Source: Diphasiastrum complanatum
Lineage: Eukaryota; Streptophyta; Lycopodiopsida; Lycopodiales; Lycopodiaceae
Assembly (NCBI GenBank): GCA_029204225.1
Contig: CM055096.1
Location: 66,812,370 to 66,876,369 of the forward strand
Direction: 5' to 3'
DNA length: 64,000 bases
Shown here: positions 11,201 to 21,100 of the stretch, in pieces
How the letters are laid out: each line of letters begins with the position of its first letter
How positions within the stretch are numbered: position 1 is the stretch's first letter
The notes under the pieces: generated by a model
What the model was told of the DNA's origin: nothing
The model's input: only the letters and a program-made list of their open reading frames with translations
Database searches by the model: none
Made by a program: the position numbers and the translations under genes

Positions 11201-12995
11201 GCATCTTGCTTGCTCAGTGAAACCTAAGTCAATCCATAGATGCATCCCATTCCGGAACGCAGCGTTCCGGAAAACGATAACGCTCTGATATATACGACGA
11301 GTGGGCCAATGGCCAAGTACATGAGCATGATAGATGGACAATAGACAATAGACTCATAGACTGACAAATCTCTATGACTCGGATGCATCATGGTTAGAGG
11401 GCGATTCCTCATAACTATCACTAGTAGACGAGTAGGAAGATAAGGAATCCTCCTCAGGTACTGCGAAATGCCTCTGCCTCTGCCCCCGCCTCTGCCTCTA
11501 GGTCTACCAGGGCCTCGCCGGGCCATTGCTCCCTCTGCCTGTGATATTGAGGCCTCTGGCTCAACATGTAAATCCATCAGGCGTACCCTGCGTACAAGCG
11601 ATGCAGACTCAACCTATGTCTCGACATTTGGATCCACCCACCCCACATCATCTCCAATGTCCATCTCCATCTTGTCATCCAAGGCCTCATCCTCCTCATC
11701 ATCCAATCCCCCCTCAGCCTCATCCCCACCCTCTTCTCCTGCATCCTCTACATTGGCCCCGGCCATGGATCTAGTGGTCCTGCACTGCCTCCTATCATGA
11801 CGTGCCAGACTCGTCATACTCACCGTGAGATCCTACGCTCAAAATCTAGCATAACTATCCCCTCTGCTGAACCTGGGCCACCACCCTCAGTAGGCCCTCC
11901 CCCAACTGACTCCCCTGATGCAAAAGCCTCTCACGTAGATGACGGACCTGCTGCTATGGCTGATGGTGGTCGTGGTGGGCCCAGCTCTGCCGATTAAATG
12001 TGTGATGGCCCTGTTGCCGATATAATAGGGCCAAGGCTAGCACTAACGAAGACAGACAATCAAATGAAGTCTCTACTTCACCATGCCACACCTCAAGCCA
12101 ATCCCTTTAGTAAACTACAACCGTACACGGTGTTTACCCGATAATCTGGCACCATCACCAGAAATGAAAACATCTGAACTTGAAGTACTGCCAAATTATT
12201 AATCTGGCACCATCACCAGAAATGAAAACATCTGAACTTGAAGTACTGCCAAATTATCGTTCGTTGGAATTTAAAGAAATCATCAACTTCATTTCCAAAA
12301 GCCAGGATAGAAATAATCAAAGTGCAAATCTCAGAGAGCCATTTGTACATAGATGGCACTAGAATATGATTTCCTGAAGTTTGATCGTGAATTTAACAGC
12401 AAAAACACTTCGTCAGCTGCCAATTAAGTGATTAATTAGCATCTTGGCATCACCAATGCATTGCCTTGAAAACGATCCTAAAGCAAAGATTTAGGGCTTC
12501 CCTATTGAACCAGAAAAAATTTTACACAGAAGGAAAGCAAAAGCGCCTGAAAGCAGATCATCTTCACACAAACCAGGATAATCACCAACTTCCGACGTTC
12601 GGTGGGAGAATACATGTATATAATGAGCACAATCACCTGGATTTTCCGGGGTAAAAGGCCACCCATATATAAGTATCAGCATACTTGCTCTCGATCTGCT
12701 CCAAAAACACCTGCTCCGACAGCGAGGGCGGAAGATGACGCACCACAACCTTGGTGCGGGCCTGCTGGTCTCTCATAGCTCCAGCGCTACCTTCAGCCGC
12801 ACCCCCACGCATGGCACCAACCTGCTCCACTCCCAATCCCTCCTCTTCTTCTTCGTCTTCTTCATAAACACCACCCAATTCCTCTTTGGACGGCACCTTC
12901 TGGGCTGCAGATGCCACTGTCCCAGCCTCCACTGCTCTAGGCTTCGCCTGCCACAGCTGCTGCACGCTCGCCTTCTTCTCGCGCTCCCTCCCCAT
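2249..12995 (-). CDS. UPF3: UPF3-like nonsense-mediated mRNA decay factor, exons 1-5 (3' part outside window)
   Basis: UPF3 proteins bridge the exon-junction complex and UPF2/UPF1 in nonsense-mediated decay. Exons on the minus strand: 12995-12637, 3126-3020, 2875-2780, 2611-2504 and 2328-2249. They join in phase without stops for 250 codons. Exon 1 starts at an ATG, encodes about 79 residues of acidic linker (EEDEEEEE), then the Smg4/UPF3 RRM-like domain (KVVVRHLPPSLSEQ, FYPGKS). Exon 2 carries SRAYINF and DFDGHVFV, exon 3 CKAMVEYAP and REGTIFK, exon 4 DPEYVEFL and AEVQLERREAEKA, exon 5 VIITPLMEYVRHKRAAK. These are hallmark plant UPF3 blocks in the right order. Intron 1 is about 9.5 kb. Intron 3 begins with GC unless an in-frame GT 6 nt further on is used. 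A later in-frame ATG (MRDQQARTK) could give a shorter N-terminus. The C-terminal third is not visible. Domain identity is confident; exon ends are inferred from splice rules. Confidence 0.88.
3936..4076. repeat. Foldback (MITE-like) inverted repeat
   Basis: Arms 3936-3968 and 4044-4076 are 33-bp reverse complements with one mismatch, separated by 75 bp. Weaker complementarity continues outward. The inside also holds a diverged direct repeat of 'gtgaaa.taactgt.gagaatctgaagtatt' type. No transposase is encoded. Confidence 0.8.
4230..4666 (-). repeat. 3' LTR of the chromovirus
   Basis: It reads on the minus strand from TGTTAAGGACC (4666), directly after the polypurine tract. It shares long stretches with 6655-7140, including 'gcacatgtgca' and 'ccaccaactcctaggtaga'. 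The outer boundary near 4230 is approximate. Confidence 0.65.
4667..4684 (-). other. Polypurine tract of the chromovirus
   Basis: Minus-strand CTTTTAAGGGGGAGGGAA immediately precedes the LTR start TGTTAAGG. This is the position of the plus-strand primer in LTR retrotransposons. Confidence 0.7.
6655..7140 (-). repeat. 5' LTR-like copy of the chromovirus, with internal duplication
   Basis: Similar along its length to 4230-4666. It contains an internal tandem duplication of roughly 95 bp (about 6835-6930 and 6931-7015, both with 'ccaccaactcctaggtagat'). It directly adjoins RT coding sequence, so the primer site, gag and protease have been deleted between them. Confidence 0.6.
7696..7917. repeat. 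Imperfect tandem duplication
   Basis: The block 'aatgagcggttccatttagca' followed by 'tgtgtacataatgtccca' and 'ggattgggagccttcatgag' occurs twice (about 7696-7782 and 7805-7917). The second copy has an extra ~28 bp. Confidence 0.85.
8340..8500 (-). repeat. tRNA-related SINE-like segment
   Basis: On the minus strand GTGGTGGATAAGAGC (A-box-like) is followed about 30 nt later by AAGTTCGATCCCC (B-box-like), as in a tRNA-derived SINE head. An intact cloverleaf is not evident. Confidence 0.4.
9160..9440. repeat. Left copy of an LTR-like repeat
   Basis: Shares 'gaattaactcatgaatgata' and 'gaagcccaaggtcccaaaac' blocks, in the same order and orientation, with 10290-10470. The two copies flank about 850 bp of unrelated sequence. 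Confidence 0.6.
9830..10240. repeat. GC-richer repeat related to 970-1380
   Basis: Contains 'cagcttgtcagg' and 'ctgcttgtgacacat' in the same order as 970-1380, plus many GACC/GTGACC words. The two loci appear to be diverged members of one repeat family. No coding function is seen. Confidence 0.45.
10290..10810 (+). repeat. LTR-like repeat, right copy, with TATA-like and polyadenylation-like signals
   Basis: It begins with the block shared with 9160-9440. It then continues with a TATA-like GGCTATTTAAGGG near 10500 and AATAAA near 10770, the spacing of U3/R/U5 in a plant LTR. No primer site or coding domain is recognised next to it, so it may be a solo or non-autonomous LTR. Confidence 0.4.
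11024..11997 (-). pseudogene. Acidic and Gly/Arg-rich coding remnant, possibly a transposase tail
   Basis: Two overlapping minus-strand open stretches encode an acidic segment (DDEEDEALDDKMEMDIGDD) followed, in another frame, by RRGPGRPRGRGGGRGRG. Such acidic plus AT-hook-like tails occur at the ends of plant transposase genes, but no catalytic domain is present and I cannot assign a family. The palindrome at 11250-11272 lies inside this stretch. Confidence 0.25.
11250..11272. repeat. Perfect 11-bp inverted repeat (TTCCGGAACGC / GCGTTCCGGAA)
   Basis: TTCCGGAACGC, one A, then GCGTTCCGGAA. Related words occur at 22782-22900, 59126-59180 and about 59790. Confidence 0.95.
12142..12257. repeat. 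58-bp tandem duplication
   Basis: Two adjacent 58-bp units (12142-12199, 12200-12257), nearly identical, beginning TAATCTGGCACCATCACC. Confidence 0.95.
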
Positions 12996-13960
12996 CACTC
13001 TCGCTCCCTACTTGCCATCTCCCCTCTTCCTCCTCCTTCCTTCCTTTGTTTTCTTTCCTCTTGTTCGTTTCCTTCTTCTTTCTCACACTATTTCCACTTT
13101 TGGTGTTAGGTTTTGAAGGCATGTAATCCCTCACACAAATGTGAGGGCATATGATCCCTTAAGGCCATGGACACTTTGGAGAAGGGATGCCCCATCCCTT
13201 CTCCAAACCAACTGGAGCCTCAGTCAGACAGAGAACACCTCTGGCACAAGCTTTTGATGCATGTGCGCAACCTACTGAAATGCCCAATTATTTCAGATTC
13301 CTCTCAACTGCCCTCAACTCGTTCCATGGTTGCTCATGCTCCCCTCAACTTTAGACCAAGATGCCCTTCAAGTCTTTTATTCGAAGTGGAGTTGTTTTAT
13401 TCCATTGTGAAAAACAGGCTTGGCTTCTCTCCTTTCATGTTGATCTGAGTTGCCACCATGTGGGAGGGGCTTATTTTCCATGTAGGGGTGAGTCAAGCCC
13501 ATTGTTTGGACTTGGGGACATTGCTTGACATGTTGAGTTGCCAAGGACAATTTAAGGAAACGGACTAATCACAATACAAATGGCCAATCATCTTTTGGTG
13601 TTCCATATTACTTACCACTCAAGTATAAAACGATCATGGTCCTTTGGTCATCTGACGAGCCAAGAGAAAAGAAAAAAATTGATGGTAAGGGGCATTGCCA
13701 GTGGAAGGGCAGCACAACGCCACCATTTCAAACTCGACAACTGTCCTTAGCTACAAAAGCTAGAAACTCCAAAAGGATGATAATAGCCAAAAAACATCCT
13801 TCATGCAAGGGCTCCCACTAGTCATCAAGTGTGGGCAATCCTACCACCATGTCAAGCTTCTTCATAAGTTTAGATGCTCTGAATGTCTATGCCATAGGTC
13901 AATATACGAAGGAATAACTAAGATAAGGTCATATTAACCTTTAAAGAAGCATTCAATTTG
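12996..13960. other. UPF3 5' leader/promoter side and intergenic sequence
   Basis: Immediately right of the UPF3 ATG the plus strand is CT-rich (GA-rich on the UPF3 sense strand), typical of a plant 5' UTR. Farther right no conserved coding sequence or clear core promoter is recognised. Confidence 0.4.
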
Positions 13961-14440
13961 TATAGCTTACTATCAGTGTTATGTCCATGTTCGATTCAGA
14001 GGATTCGGATTAATCCTTGACATGGCACTTCAGTGTACAAATTTGTTGGGACTAGGCCAGAAATGTAGGGCCCAAACATACTCATTATGACATGTGGAGC
14101 TAGTGCATGATGATTGACGGCTTTATATGCATATAAAGGAGATCAAAAGCAATTGGATGAAAATTGGGATCTTATATGAAATACTTCTAGACTCCAAGGG
14201 TCTATATACACCTACAGGAACTCGTCCTCCTCCACTTCCAGATTTCGATTTCCAGTTGCCAGAAACCTCTTCTCTCTTGCCGTGGTTGAGAGGTGAAGCT
14301 AATTGGGGTTTGAATATCAACTTCTAGCTGGTTGAATTGTTTTCCTCCACAACACTTCTTTTGGCGCATGCAGCAGGATCTAGAGGTTCTACACTTGGCG
14401 ATCTTTACACCGATATCAAAGCTTGGCTTTGCATCGATCA
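13960..14440 (+). repeat. LTR-like stretch with TATA-like and primer-like words
   Basis: It contains a TATA-like GCATATAAAGG near 14130, and near 14414 GATATCAAAGCTTGG, which resembles the TGGTATCAAAGC primer sites of plant LTR elements. Evidence is only motif-level; there is no paired LTR in view. Confidence 0.25.
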
Positions 14441-15500
14441 TAAGGTGGAGACACATTTTGCTTTTTTTTGTAGCTTTTTGTTGTTCTTTCCTTCTTGGTG
14501 GTGGAATTGATCTCCAAGTAAGTGGCTTCTATTAATCTTGATTGTTTTCAGCATAAATATTAGTGTTTTGGACTTTCTGCATAGCCATAACTATAAATTA
14601 TTCGACTTTTTGCGGTTTTTCGACTAGTATTCACTGTTTTAGCTTGAAATTCATTGAATCTACTATATGTAAATGATTTGTAAGATTGTACTTGCTATTT
14701 TTTAGTCATTATGAGAGGTTCTAATGATTTCATGCCAATTATATGGTTAATATCGGATCGAGACTGTATTTTGGTCAAAATTTGATGATTTGGCTAGAAT
14801 CGAGCATAATTAGAATCTTTTGTGCTTCCATGTGGGTGAATTATAGTAATTAGAATTTTATTGCACTTTCATGTGGATTTGATCCATTAAAACGTGCCAA
14901 AAACGTCACAATTGGTTCAAAATGAGATTTTTTTAATGGTTTTTTCACTTGCTCAAAAAATAGTGTATTTTCGGGCATGAATAATGCTTTTTATAATACC
15001 TAAAGCTTATTAACCTATATACAATCTAAAAGAATGGTGGGATTACCTCTTATTCAAGCCTTCATACACCCAACTTTGTACTTGGAAAATTAGGCAACAA
15101 TTCACCAAACGTTTCTTTGACGCCCTCCTAAAGTCCATTTTTTGATGGATCTGAGCCTACTAATCATTGCTGGACCTACTACTCTCTAATAAACTTTAGT
15201 AAATTACTTGTAATCTCTATTTGAGGGCATGCAAAACTTAGATGTGGGTTTTAAAAAAAGCTCCTTGAAAAAGTGCATTCTCCTACAATAAATTCTAGCC
15301 CTAACAGCTCGCACGTGTGGACCCAGGGTGATGTGACAAGTAGCTCGCTAACCTACTCTCCCTGTGTATTGTGCCTTACAATAGCCAATTTGGTGTTTTT
15401 CAGCCAAAGTTACGATCGTCAGAAGTTTGGCAATTTTTGGTCCAAAATTTGGCAAATTTTTGAAATGTTCTAATTTCTTGTCGAAAAGTTAAGCAAGTGT
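14441..15500. other. AT-rich intergenic sequence, nothing recognised
   Basis: No conserved frames, repeats or RNA genes are seen. It may be the decayed front part of the older copia copy that becomes recognisable at 15500. Confidence 0.4.
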
Positions 15501-15941
15501 TCATGTCCTCTATAAAAAGTTATTTCTAAATCATTTTGAATGTTTGGGAACATTCTACTAAGTGTTACACTTGTTTGATCAGTAAATTTTATGCATGAAT
15601 ACAATTTTGGTAAAAGGTAGTTAGAAATCATCATGGTTACAAGATCATAGACTAATAGGAGTGATAATGGTGGAGAGTACATCTCCAATGAATTTAAGAA
15701 TTTTTGTGCCCAAGAAGGGATTGAAAAGGAGTTATATATTCCCTATACCCCTCAACAAAATGGGATAGTCGAGAGGAGAAATAGAACATTATGTGATTGT
15801 TCTAAAGCTTTGAGGCTTGATGCTAGTTTGGAAAAGTCTTTTTGGGGAGAAGTCATTATTTGTGCTAACCACTTGAGGAATAGAATTTCATGTAGCTCTA
15901 TTGGAGGAATGACACCTTATGAAGTCTTGTATGGGAGGAAG
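15500..15941 (+). pseudogene. Older copia integrase fragment, interrupted by the younger copia element
   Basis: From about 15660 the plus strand encodes the copia integrase core: SDNGGEYISNEF, YTPQQNGIVERRNRTL, FWGEVIICANHL, GGMTPYEVLYGRK. The upstream part is frameshifted and has stops. The frame stops exactly where the younger LTR begins at 15942, and the same reading resumes briefly after 20949, so this is the insertion target. Confidence 0.85.
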
Positions 15942-16761
15942 TGTGAGAAATTGGCAAAAATCTAGCTTGGTATTTTTTATGATAGAAGTTTGTAAGTGAA
16001 TCTCACATGTGTGGAGGATGTTCCCACGTGTGGAGAATTGTAAACTAAATCAAAATGTTTGATATAGGGGTCTCATAGAATTTCATAGTCAAGCATTTAG
16101 GTGTAGGATGTTGATAGGGTCAAATTTGGCATTGATGGCAAATTATCCATTTCCACTTGTAATGCCAATATTGAGCCAAAATAGAGCCAAACTTGTGCCA
16201 ATTAGAGTGTAGACAAGTGTCATGCTTTTGTTTGATGAAGCTTAAGAGGTCCAATAGGATTTAGAGGTGGAACCTTGTGAGGTCCAATAGAAAATTGAGG
16301 TGTGCTTGAATATAGTCCAATAGAATTTAGAGGTGCATGGATCAATGGTCCAATAGGATTAAGAGGTGGCAAAGTGTGATCCAATCATAGTTAAGCATAG
16401 TGGTAGCTCATGAATCTATTAGTATCATTGTACTCCTCCTTTTGGATCTAATTGATTTGGTGATTTCATGGATTTTGTGAGTTATTGGATTTCTAGCTTT
16501 CTCTCTCTACCCGAGAGATCTTGATGCATTTTCTCTCTCTACCCGAGGAGAGCAGCTTGTTTTTACTTAGAATACTTTTGGAGCACTTCCCACACGTGTG
16601 AGTGAGAGTTGGAAGTGATTGAATGCATGTAGTAGTGTGTTTTTGCCATAGAATCAAAGATAGATCTTGAATCTCAATCTAGTCTTGATCTTGGTGCATC
16701 TACACACCTTAGGAGATCACAAGTACATGTAGTGGACAATCCACACGTGTGAAATTCAACA
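15942..16761 (+). repeat. 5' LTR (820 bp)
   Basis: TG...CA ended. Its centre holds four copies of a CCAATAG-containing unit (about 16235-16370), and the LTR has several ACGTG-core words (CCCACGTGTGG, CACACGTGTG). The 3' third has two CT-rich 'ctctctctac' repeats. Confidence 0.95.
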
Positions 16762-16773
16762 TGGTATCAGAGC
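16762..16773 (+). other. Primer binding site
   Basis: TGGTATCAGAGC directly abuts the LTR end. This is the standard plant LTR-element site complementary to the 3' end of initiator methionine tRNA. Confidence 0.95.
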
Positions 16774-17583
16774 CTACCTAAGGTTACCATGCATTTTGAT
16801 CCATTTGAGTGAAAACTATTCATCAATCTTGAGCTAGAAATTGTCAAGGCCCATTTTCCTAGCTATCTTGTTCAATTTTGGATCAAAAGAGATCAAAAGG
16901 ACATTGATTGGGTCTGACCTGGTACTGTACGGAATCAGGTGCTCAAACACGTGTGAGGAACATCCAATTTCAGTTTGGGAGTTCTCTTTCATGTTTGATC
17001 CAAAAATCTTGCTAGATAGCTTGTTTTGAAGCTATTTTTGTCTAGTTTCTGATGCAATCAGTTTCATTCCATTTGGTTGAGCCAATCAAAAGTTATAAGC
17101 TTTTGAAGAGGGTTAGGTAGGGCACCTAGACCTGGGTGGACACATTTGGTTTGGTCAAAAGATTGCTTATTTGATCCAAAATCACAGTTGAATGCTTACC
17201 AATCTCATCTATATGTGATCTAGGCACTGTTTTGAGATCTTAGCCATTTTGTTTCATGCAATATCCTTGTATTTGAGTCAAATTTGGTTTCTTAGTGTAT
17301 TTCACACGTGCTAAGAGTGTTAGATACTAACTTTGCCCATACTCCATCATTTGATGTGAAGTAGATCTAGTTTTGGAGAGATTGAGATAGCTAGTAAAAA
17401 TCATCTCACAGTTTGTTGCAAGATCTTGCATAGGAGATGGTAGCACACCATTATTGGATCCTATAGTGAGAGAGAAGCAACATTTTTTGCTCATCACTTT
17501 TATTTATCTCCACTTTACATGACTTCAATGAGTTCATACTTGTTGCAACCAAGTGAGAGATTGTCTACTTCCAATTATTCAAT
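16774..17583 (+). other. Element leader and eroded gag 5' region
   Basis: No long frame. Reading frames with homology begin at about 17584; the N-terminal part of a normal gag is missing or frameshifted here. Confidence 0.6.
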
Positions 17584-18440
17584 ATGGAAGTTGAGGATGG
17601 AGTCCATCTTGATACTCCAAGAGAGCTAGGATGGCTCTCCACTACATTAAGATGAATGTCTCTAATGAGATATTGAGGGAGATTGGTGATTGTTCTACAT
17701 CCAAGGAAGTTTGGGATTGTCTCAAGTCCATCTATGAGGCTAAGAACACCTCTAGGCTCCTCACTCTTAGAAATCAAATATTCCAAAGTAGTCAAAAGAG
17801 TGATGAGAGTGCATCTAATTATGTTTTGAGAGTCAAGGATATTCATAGAGAGCTTGCATGTATTGGTGACTCAATCAATCAAAGTGAGCTAGTCCAAGTC
17901 ATTCTCAATGGCTTGAGAGATGAATATGACAACCTTGTCCAATCCTATGCTATTAAGGAGGAGCTACCAAGTTTGGAGGCCCTTCAAAGTGTGCTTATTT
18001 CTGAAGAATCAAGACAAGAGTACAAACTCTTGAGGATGGACAAGCTATCACTCAATCATGATGATGGCAAAGTTCTATTTGCCAAGCACAAAGAGAGGAG
18101 TAAGAAGCAACACCATCACTTCTCTAATGACAAAGCTAAAGACCAAGATGGAGAGGAGGAGGATACCTCTCATGCTTCTAATTCAAATCTCAAGAAGAAG
18201 ATGATCAAGTGCTTTTATTGTGGCAAGAAAGGCCATTATGCCACCAATTGCTTCAAGAAGAAGAATCAACTCAATCAAGCCAACATCACCAATGAGAAAG
18301 AAGACTATATTGCAAGTGATGGAGAAGGCTCTCTTTTGGCATCAAGCTTCTCCTCTTCCACCTTCAACAAGGATGACTCATGGTATATTGATAGTGGAGC
18401 ATCTTCACATATGTGTGGCTCCAAGCACTTTTTTCATCTA
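17584..18440 (+). pseudogene. Copia gag plus protease start (frameshifted)
   Basis: Encodes the nucleocapsid precursor of the element. The first part (VEDGVHLDTPREL, from 17584) is in a different frame from the main open frame that starts at the ATG at 17631. The main frame shows the copia gag/UBN2 region (WDCLKSIYEAKNTSRLLTL), then a CCHC zinc knuckle CFYCGKKGHYATNC (C194, C197, H202, C207 counted from 17631). The aspartic protease motif WYIDSGASSHMCG follows (catalytic D254). The homologous frame is lost by a shift near 18430-18450 and continues in the next entry. Confidence 0.88.
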
Positions 18441-20002
18441 TTATGCCTTATGATGGAGTCAAGAAGACCATATACTTTGCAAGTAAGCATGAGTGCAATA
18501 TTGAAGGAGTAGGGATTATTCCCTTGAAGCTTGCATCTTCTAAAGATCTCTTTCTCAACAATGTTCTTTTTGTCCCAAAGCTTACAAAGAACATCTTAAG
18601 TGTTGGCCAACTTCTTGATAGTGGCTTTGATGTCAATTTCAATATTGACATTTGTGTGATTAAGAAGGATGGTGAGATCCTTGCATATGGATCAAGATTT
18701 GAAGGCATCTACAAATTGGATCCAAGTGAGAGTGCAAACTCTCTTGATGTTTCTTATATTTCCAATATTTCAAAGGAGGAGGATTACACAAGATGCACAT
18801 ATCTTCTCTCTTCAAGTATTATGGTGTATGATTATTCCTTATTATTCAAAGCATATGTTGAGAAGAAATTCTCATTGAAGATCAAAGCTTTGAGGAGTAT
18901 TGGAGCTCTTGAAGGAATAGCACCATATGAAGTTTTATTCAAGATGAAGCCTAAGGTTGATCACCGTAGTGAACTTGGTAGTGCTTGCTTTGCACATATT
19001 CCCTTGGAAACAAGAAGGAAGGATGATCCAAGCTCATGGATCATGATTGGATACTCATCCATCAAGGAGGCCTTTAGTGTCTTTACACTCTCTATTTCAA
19101 ATGTGATCGTGAATAGAGATGTCATATTGCATGAAGATTCAATCTTGGAAGTGGCCGAGATCAAGGCTTCTCAAGAAGCATCACAAGTTATCCTTTTTGA
19201 AGGTATTCAAGTTATGATGGGGCCAATGTGTGAGGAGGAGTTCCTTCTTCATATGATTTCAAGAAGATCTTCAAGATGCATGGCTGAGTCTTTATGGCTC
19301 ACCTTACATGGCAAAGAGGGGCATCTTTCATGTTGTATCTACTACAACACATTCATATATGCTTCTCTTCCTTTGCTTGAAATGTTATCTTGCTTCATTG
19401 AATTTTTTGGATCTCAAAGTTCAAGAAAAGCTATACTAGTTTTGTATGATGCTTATGGTATGGACATGTTTCTTGTCATTATTGACTTAGATGTGTTTCC
19501 AATACTTTTTGAAAGCAAGATATTGTATTGTCAAAAGTATGCTCTTGGTCCTAGTAAGAACAAGATTGAGCTTAGTACTCACTTTTTTGAAAATCATGTT
19601 TTCACATGTTTTGAGGCAAATTGTAAACTCCTCTTGAGATTAAGTGAAGCATCCAAAGTGGACACTTACATCCTTGAGAGAGTAACTAGCCTAAAAAAGA
19701 TCAAGATAGTCTTTGATATCAAGATTAGATCCATCATGGATATAGTTCATTGTATGTGGACTAGTCAAGCTAGAAAGCATAATCTTGATAATCATCATTG
19801 TTTCACATCTTATGATCTTGATCTCCATGATCCTTATGAGGCTTGGAAGCCTCAGATTTCTCTATTTATGGTGCATCCATCATGCAAGTGGAACTTTCAA
19901 GCATGGAGGAAGCCCATGATAATAGTGGCATATTGGTGGAGCACTCTTCAAAGGCATTGGCAAGAGATCTCTACCAAAGAGATCTTATCATGGATATGGT
20001 GA
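18430..20002 (+). pseudogene. Protease C-terminus plus integrase deletion product and unrecognised tail
   Basis: A long uninterrupted frame continues protease/pre-integrase sequence (FVPKLTKNILSVGQLLDSG), then reaches KAYVEKKFSLKIKALRS. There the copia integrase should read DNGGEY, but instead the frame jumps at about 18896 to EGIAPYEVLFKMKP, deleting most of the DDE core. After the integrase C-terminal part (SSWIMIGYSSIKEA, NVIVNRDVILHE) the rest, about 19200-20002, stays open but does not resemble reverse transcriptase or RNase H. I cannot name that tail; it could be diverged, rearranged or captured sequence. Confidence 0.7.
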
Positions 20003-20116
20003 GGGTGCTACTATGATGGATCCCTTGGCTGATCTTCACTTCTTATGCATACCAAAGGATCCACTCAAAAGTATTTACAAACTTCTCAAGTGATCTAGTA
20101 CCTTTCCAAGCTACTT

Positions 20117-20128
20117 TTTGAGGAGGAG
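20117..20128 (+). other. Polypurine tract
   Basis: The purine run GAGGAGGAG directly before the right LTR start at 20129. Confidence 0.75.
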
Positions 20129-20948
20129 TGTGAGAAATTGGCAAAAATCTAGCTTGGTATTTTTTATGATAGAAGTTTGTAAGTGAATCTCACATGTGTG
20201 GAGGATGTTCCCACGTGTGGATAATTGTAAAGTAAATCAAAATGTCTGATATAGGGGTCTCATAGAATTTCATAGTCAAGCATTTAGGTGTAGGATGTTG
20301 ATAGGGTCAAATTTGGCATTGATGGCAAATTTTCCATTTCCACTTATGATGCCAATATTGAGCCAAAATAGAGCCAAACTTGTGCCAATTAGAGTGTAGA
20401 CAAGTGTCATGCTTTTGTTTGATGAAGCTTAAGAGGTCCAATAGGATTTAGAGGTGGAACCTTGTGAGGTCCAATAGAAAATTGAGGTGTGCTTGAATAT
20501 AGTCCAATAGAATTTAGAGGTGCATGGATCAATGGTCCAATAGGATTAAGAGGTGGCAAAGTGTGATCCAATCATAGTTAAGCATAGTGGTAGCTCATGA
20601 ATCTATTAGTATCATTGTACTCCTCCTTCTGGATCTAATTGATTTGGTGATTTCATGGATTTTGTGAGTTATTGGATTTCTAGCTTTCTCTCTCTACCCG
20701 AGAGCTCTTGATGCATTTTCTCTCTCTACTGGGGGGGAGCAGCTTGTTTTTACTTAGAATACTTTTGGAACACTTCCCACACGTGTGAGTGAGAGTTGGA
20801 AGTGATTGAATGCATGTAGTAGTGTGTTTTTGCCATAGAATCAAAGATAGATCTTGAATCTCAATCTAGTCTTGATCTTGGTGCATCTACACACCTTAGG
20901 AGATCACAAGTACATGTAGTGGACAGTCCACACGTGTGAAATTCAACA
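20129..20948 (+). repeat. 3' LTR (820 bp)
   Basis: Near-identical partner of 15942-16761. The largest local difference is at the CT-rich block (about 20728-20738). It is followed by the GGAAG target duplicate. Confidence 0.95.
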
Positions 20949-21100
20949 GGAAGCCCATGACATGGATAACAACTAAGATCATTGGCACTTGCCACAAAAT
21001 AAGTTTCAAGGTTTTAGGACCATTGCTTTTGTGGATGCCTCTCCATGAATATGTTATTCTCATAATGTTGTCATCAATATCATACATTAGTAAATTTTGG
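20949..21100 (+). pseudogene. Right half of the interrupted older copia integrase
   Basis: After the duplicated GGAAG the sequence continues as GRKP and then decays (FRTIAFVDASP in a nearby frame, resembling the integrase segment after YEVLYGRKP). It fades into unrecognised AT-rich DNA by about 21100. Confidence 0.5.

Larger units (their letters stand above)
3127..12636 (-). other. UPF3 intron 1 (about 9.5 kb)
   Basis: It runs from the donor GTGATT after exon 1 (12636) to the acceptor TTTTGCAG before exon 2 (3127). The flanking exons join in phase as GKS-S-HRRQIHSRAYINF, as expected for UPF3. The intron holds the foldback at 3936-4076, the chromovirus at 4230-7140, tandem duplications at 7.7 and 12.1 kb, a tRNA-like SINE at 8.3 kb and LTR-like repeats at 9.2-10.8 kb. 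No other gene is recognised inside it. Confidence 0.8.
15942..20948 (+). mobile_element. Structurally complete but non-autonomous copia-type LTR retrotransposon
   Basis: LTRs 15942-16761 and 20129-20948 are both 820 bp, start TGTGAG, end CAACA, and differ by about 14 substitutions by eye (~1.7%). A 5-bp target duplication GGAAG flanks the element (15937-15941 and 20949-20953). A perfect Met-tRNA-type primer site follows the left LTR and a purine tract precedes the right LTR. The inside encodes gag with a zinc knuckle and a retroviral-type aspartic protease. The integrase core is deleted and no reverse transcriptase or RNase H is recognisable, so mobility would need proteins from a relative. 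Confidence 0.93.
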
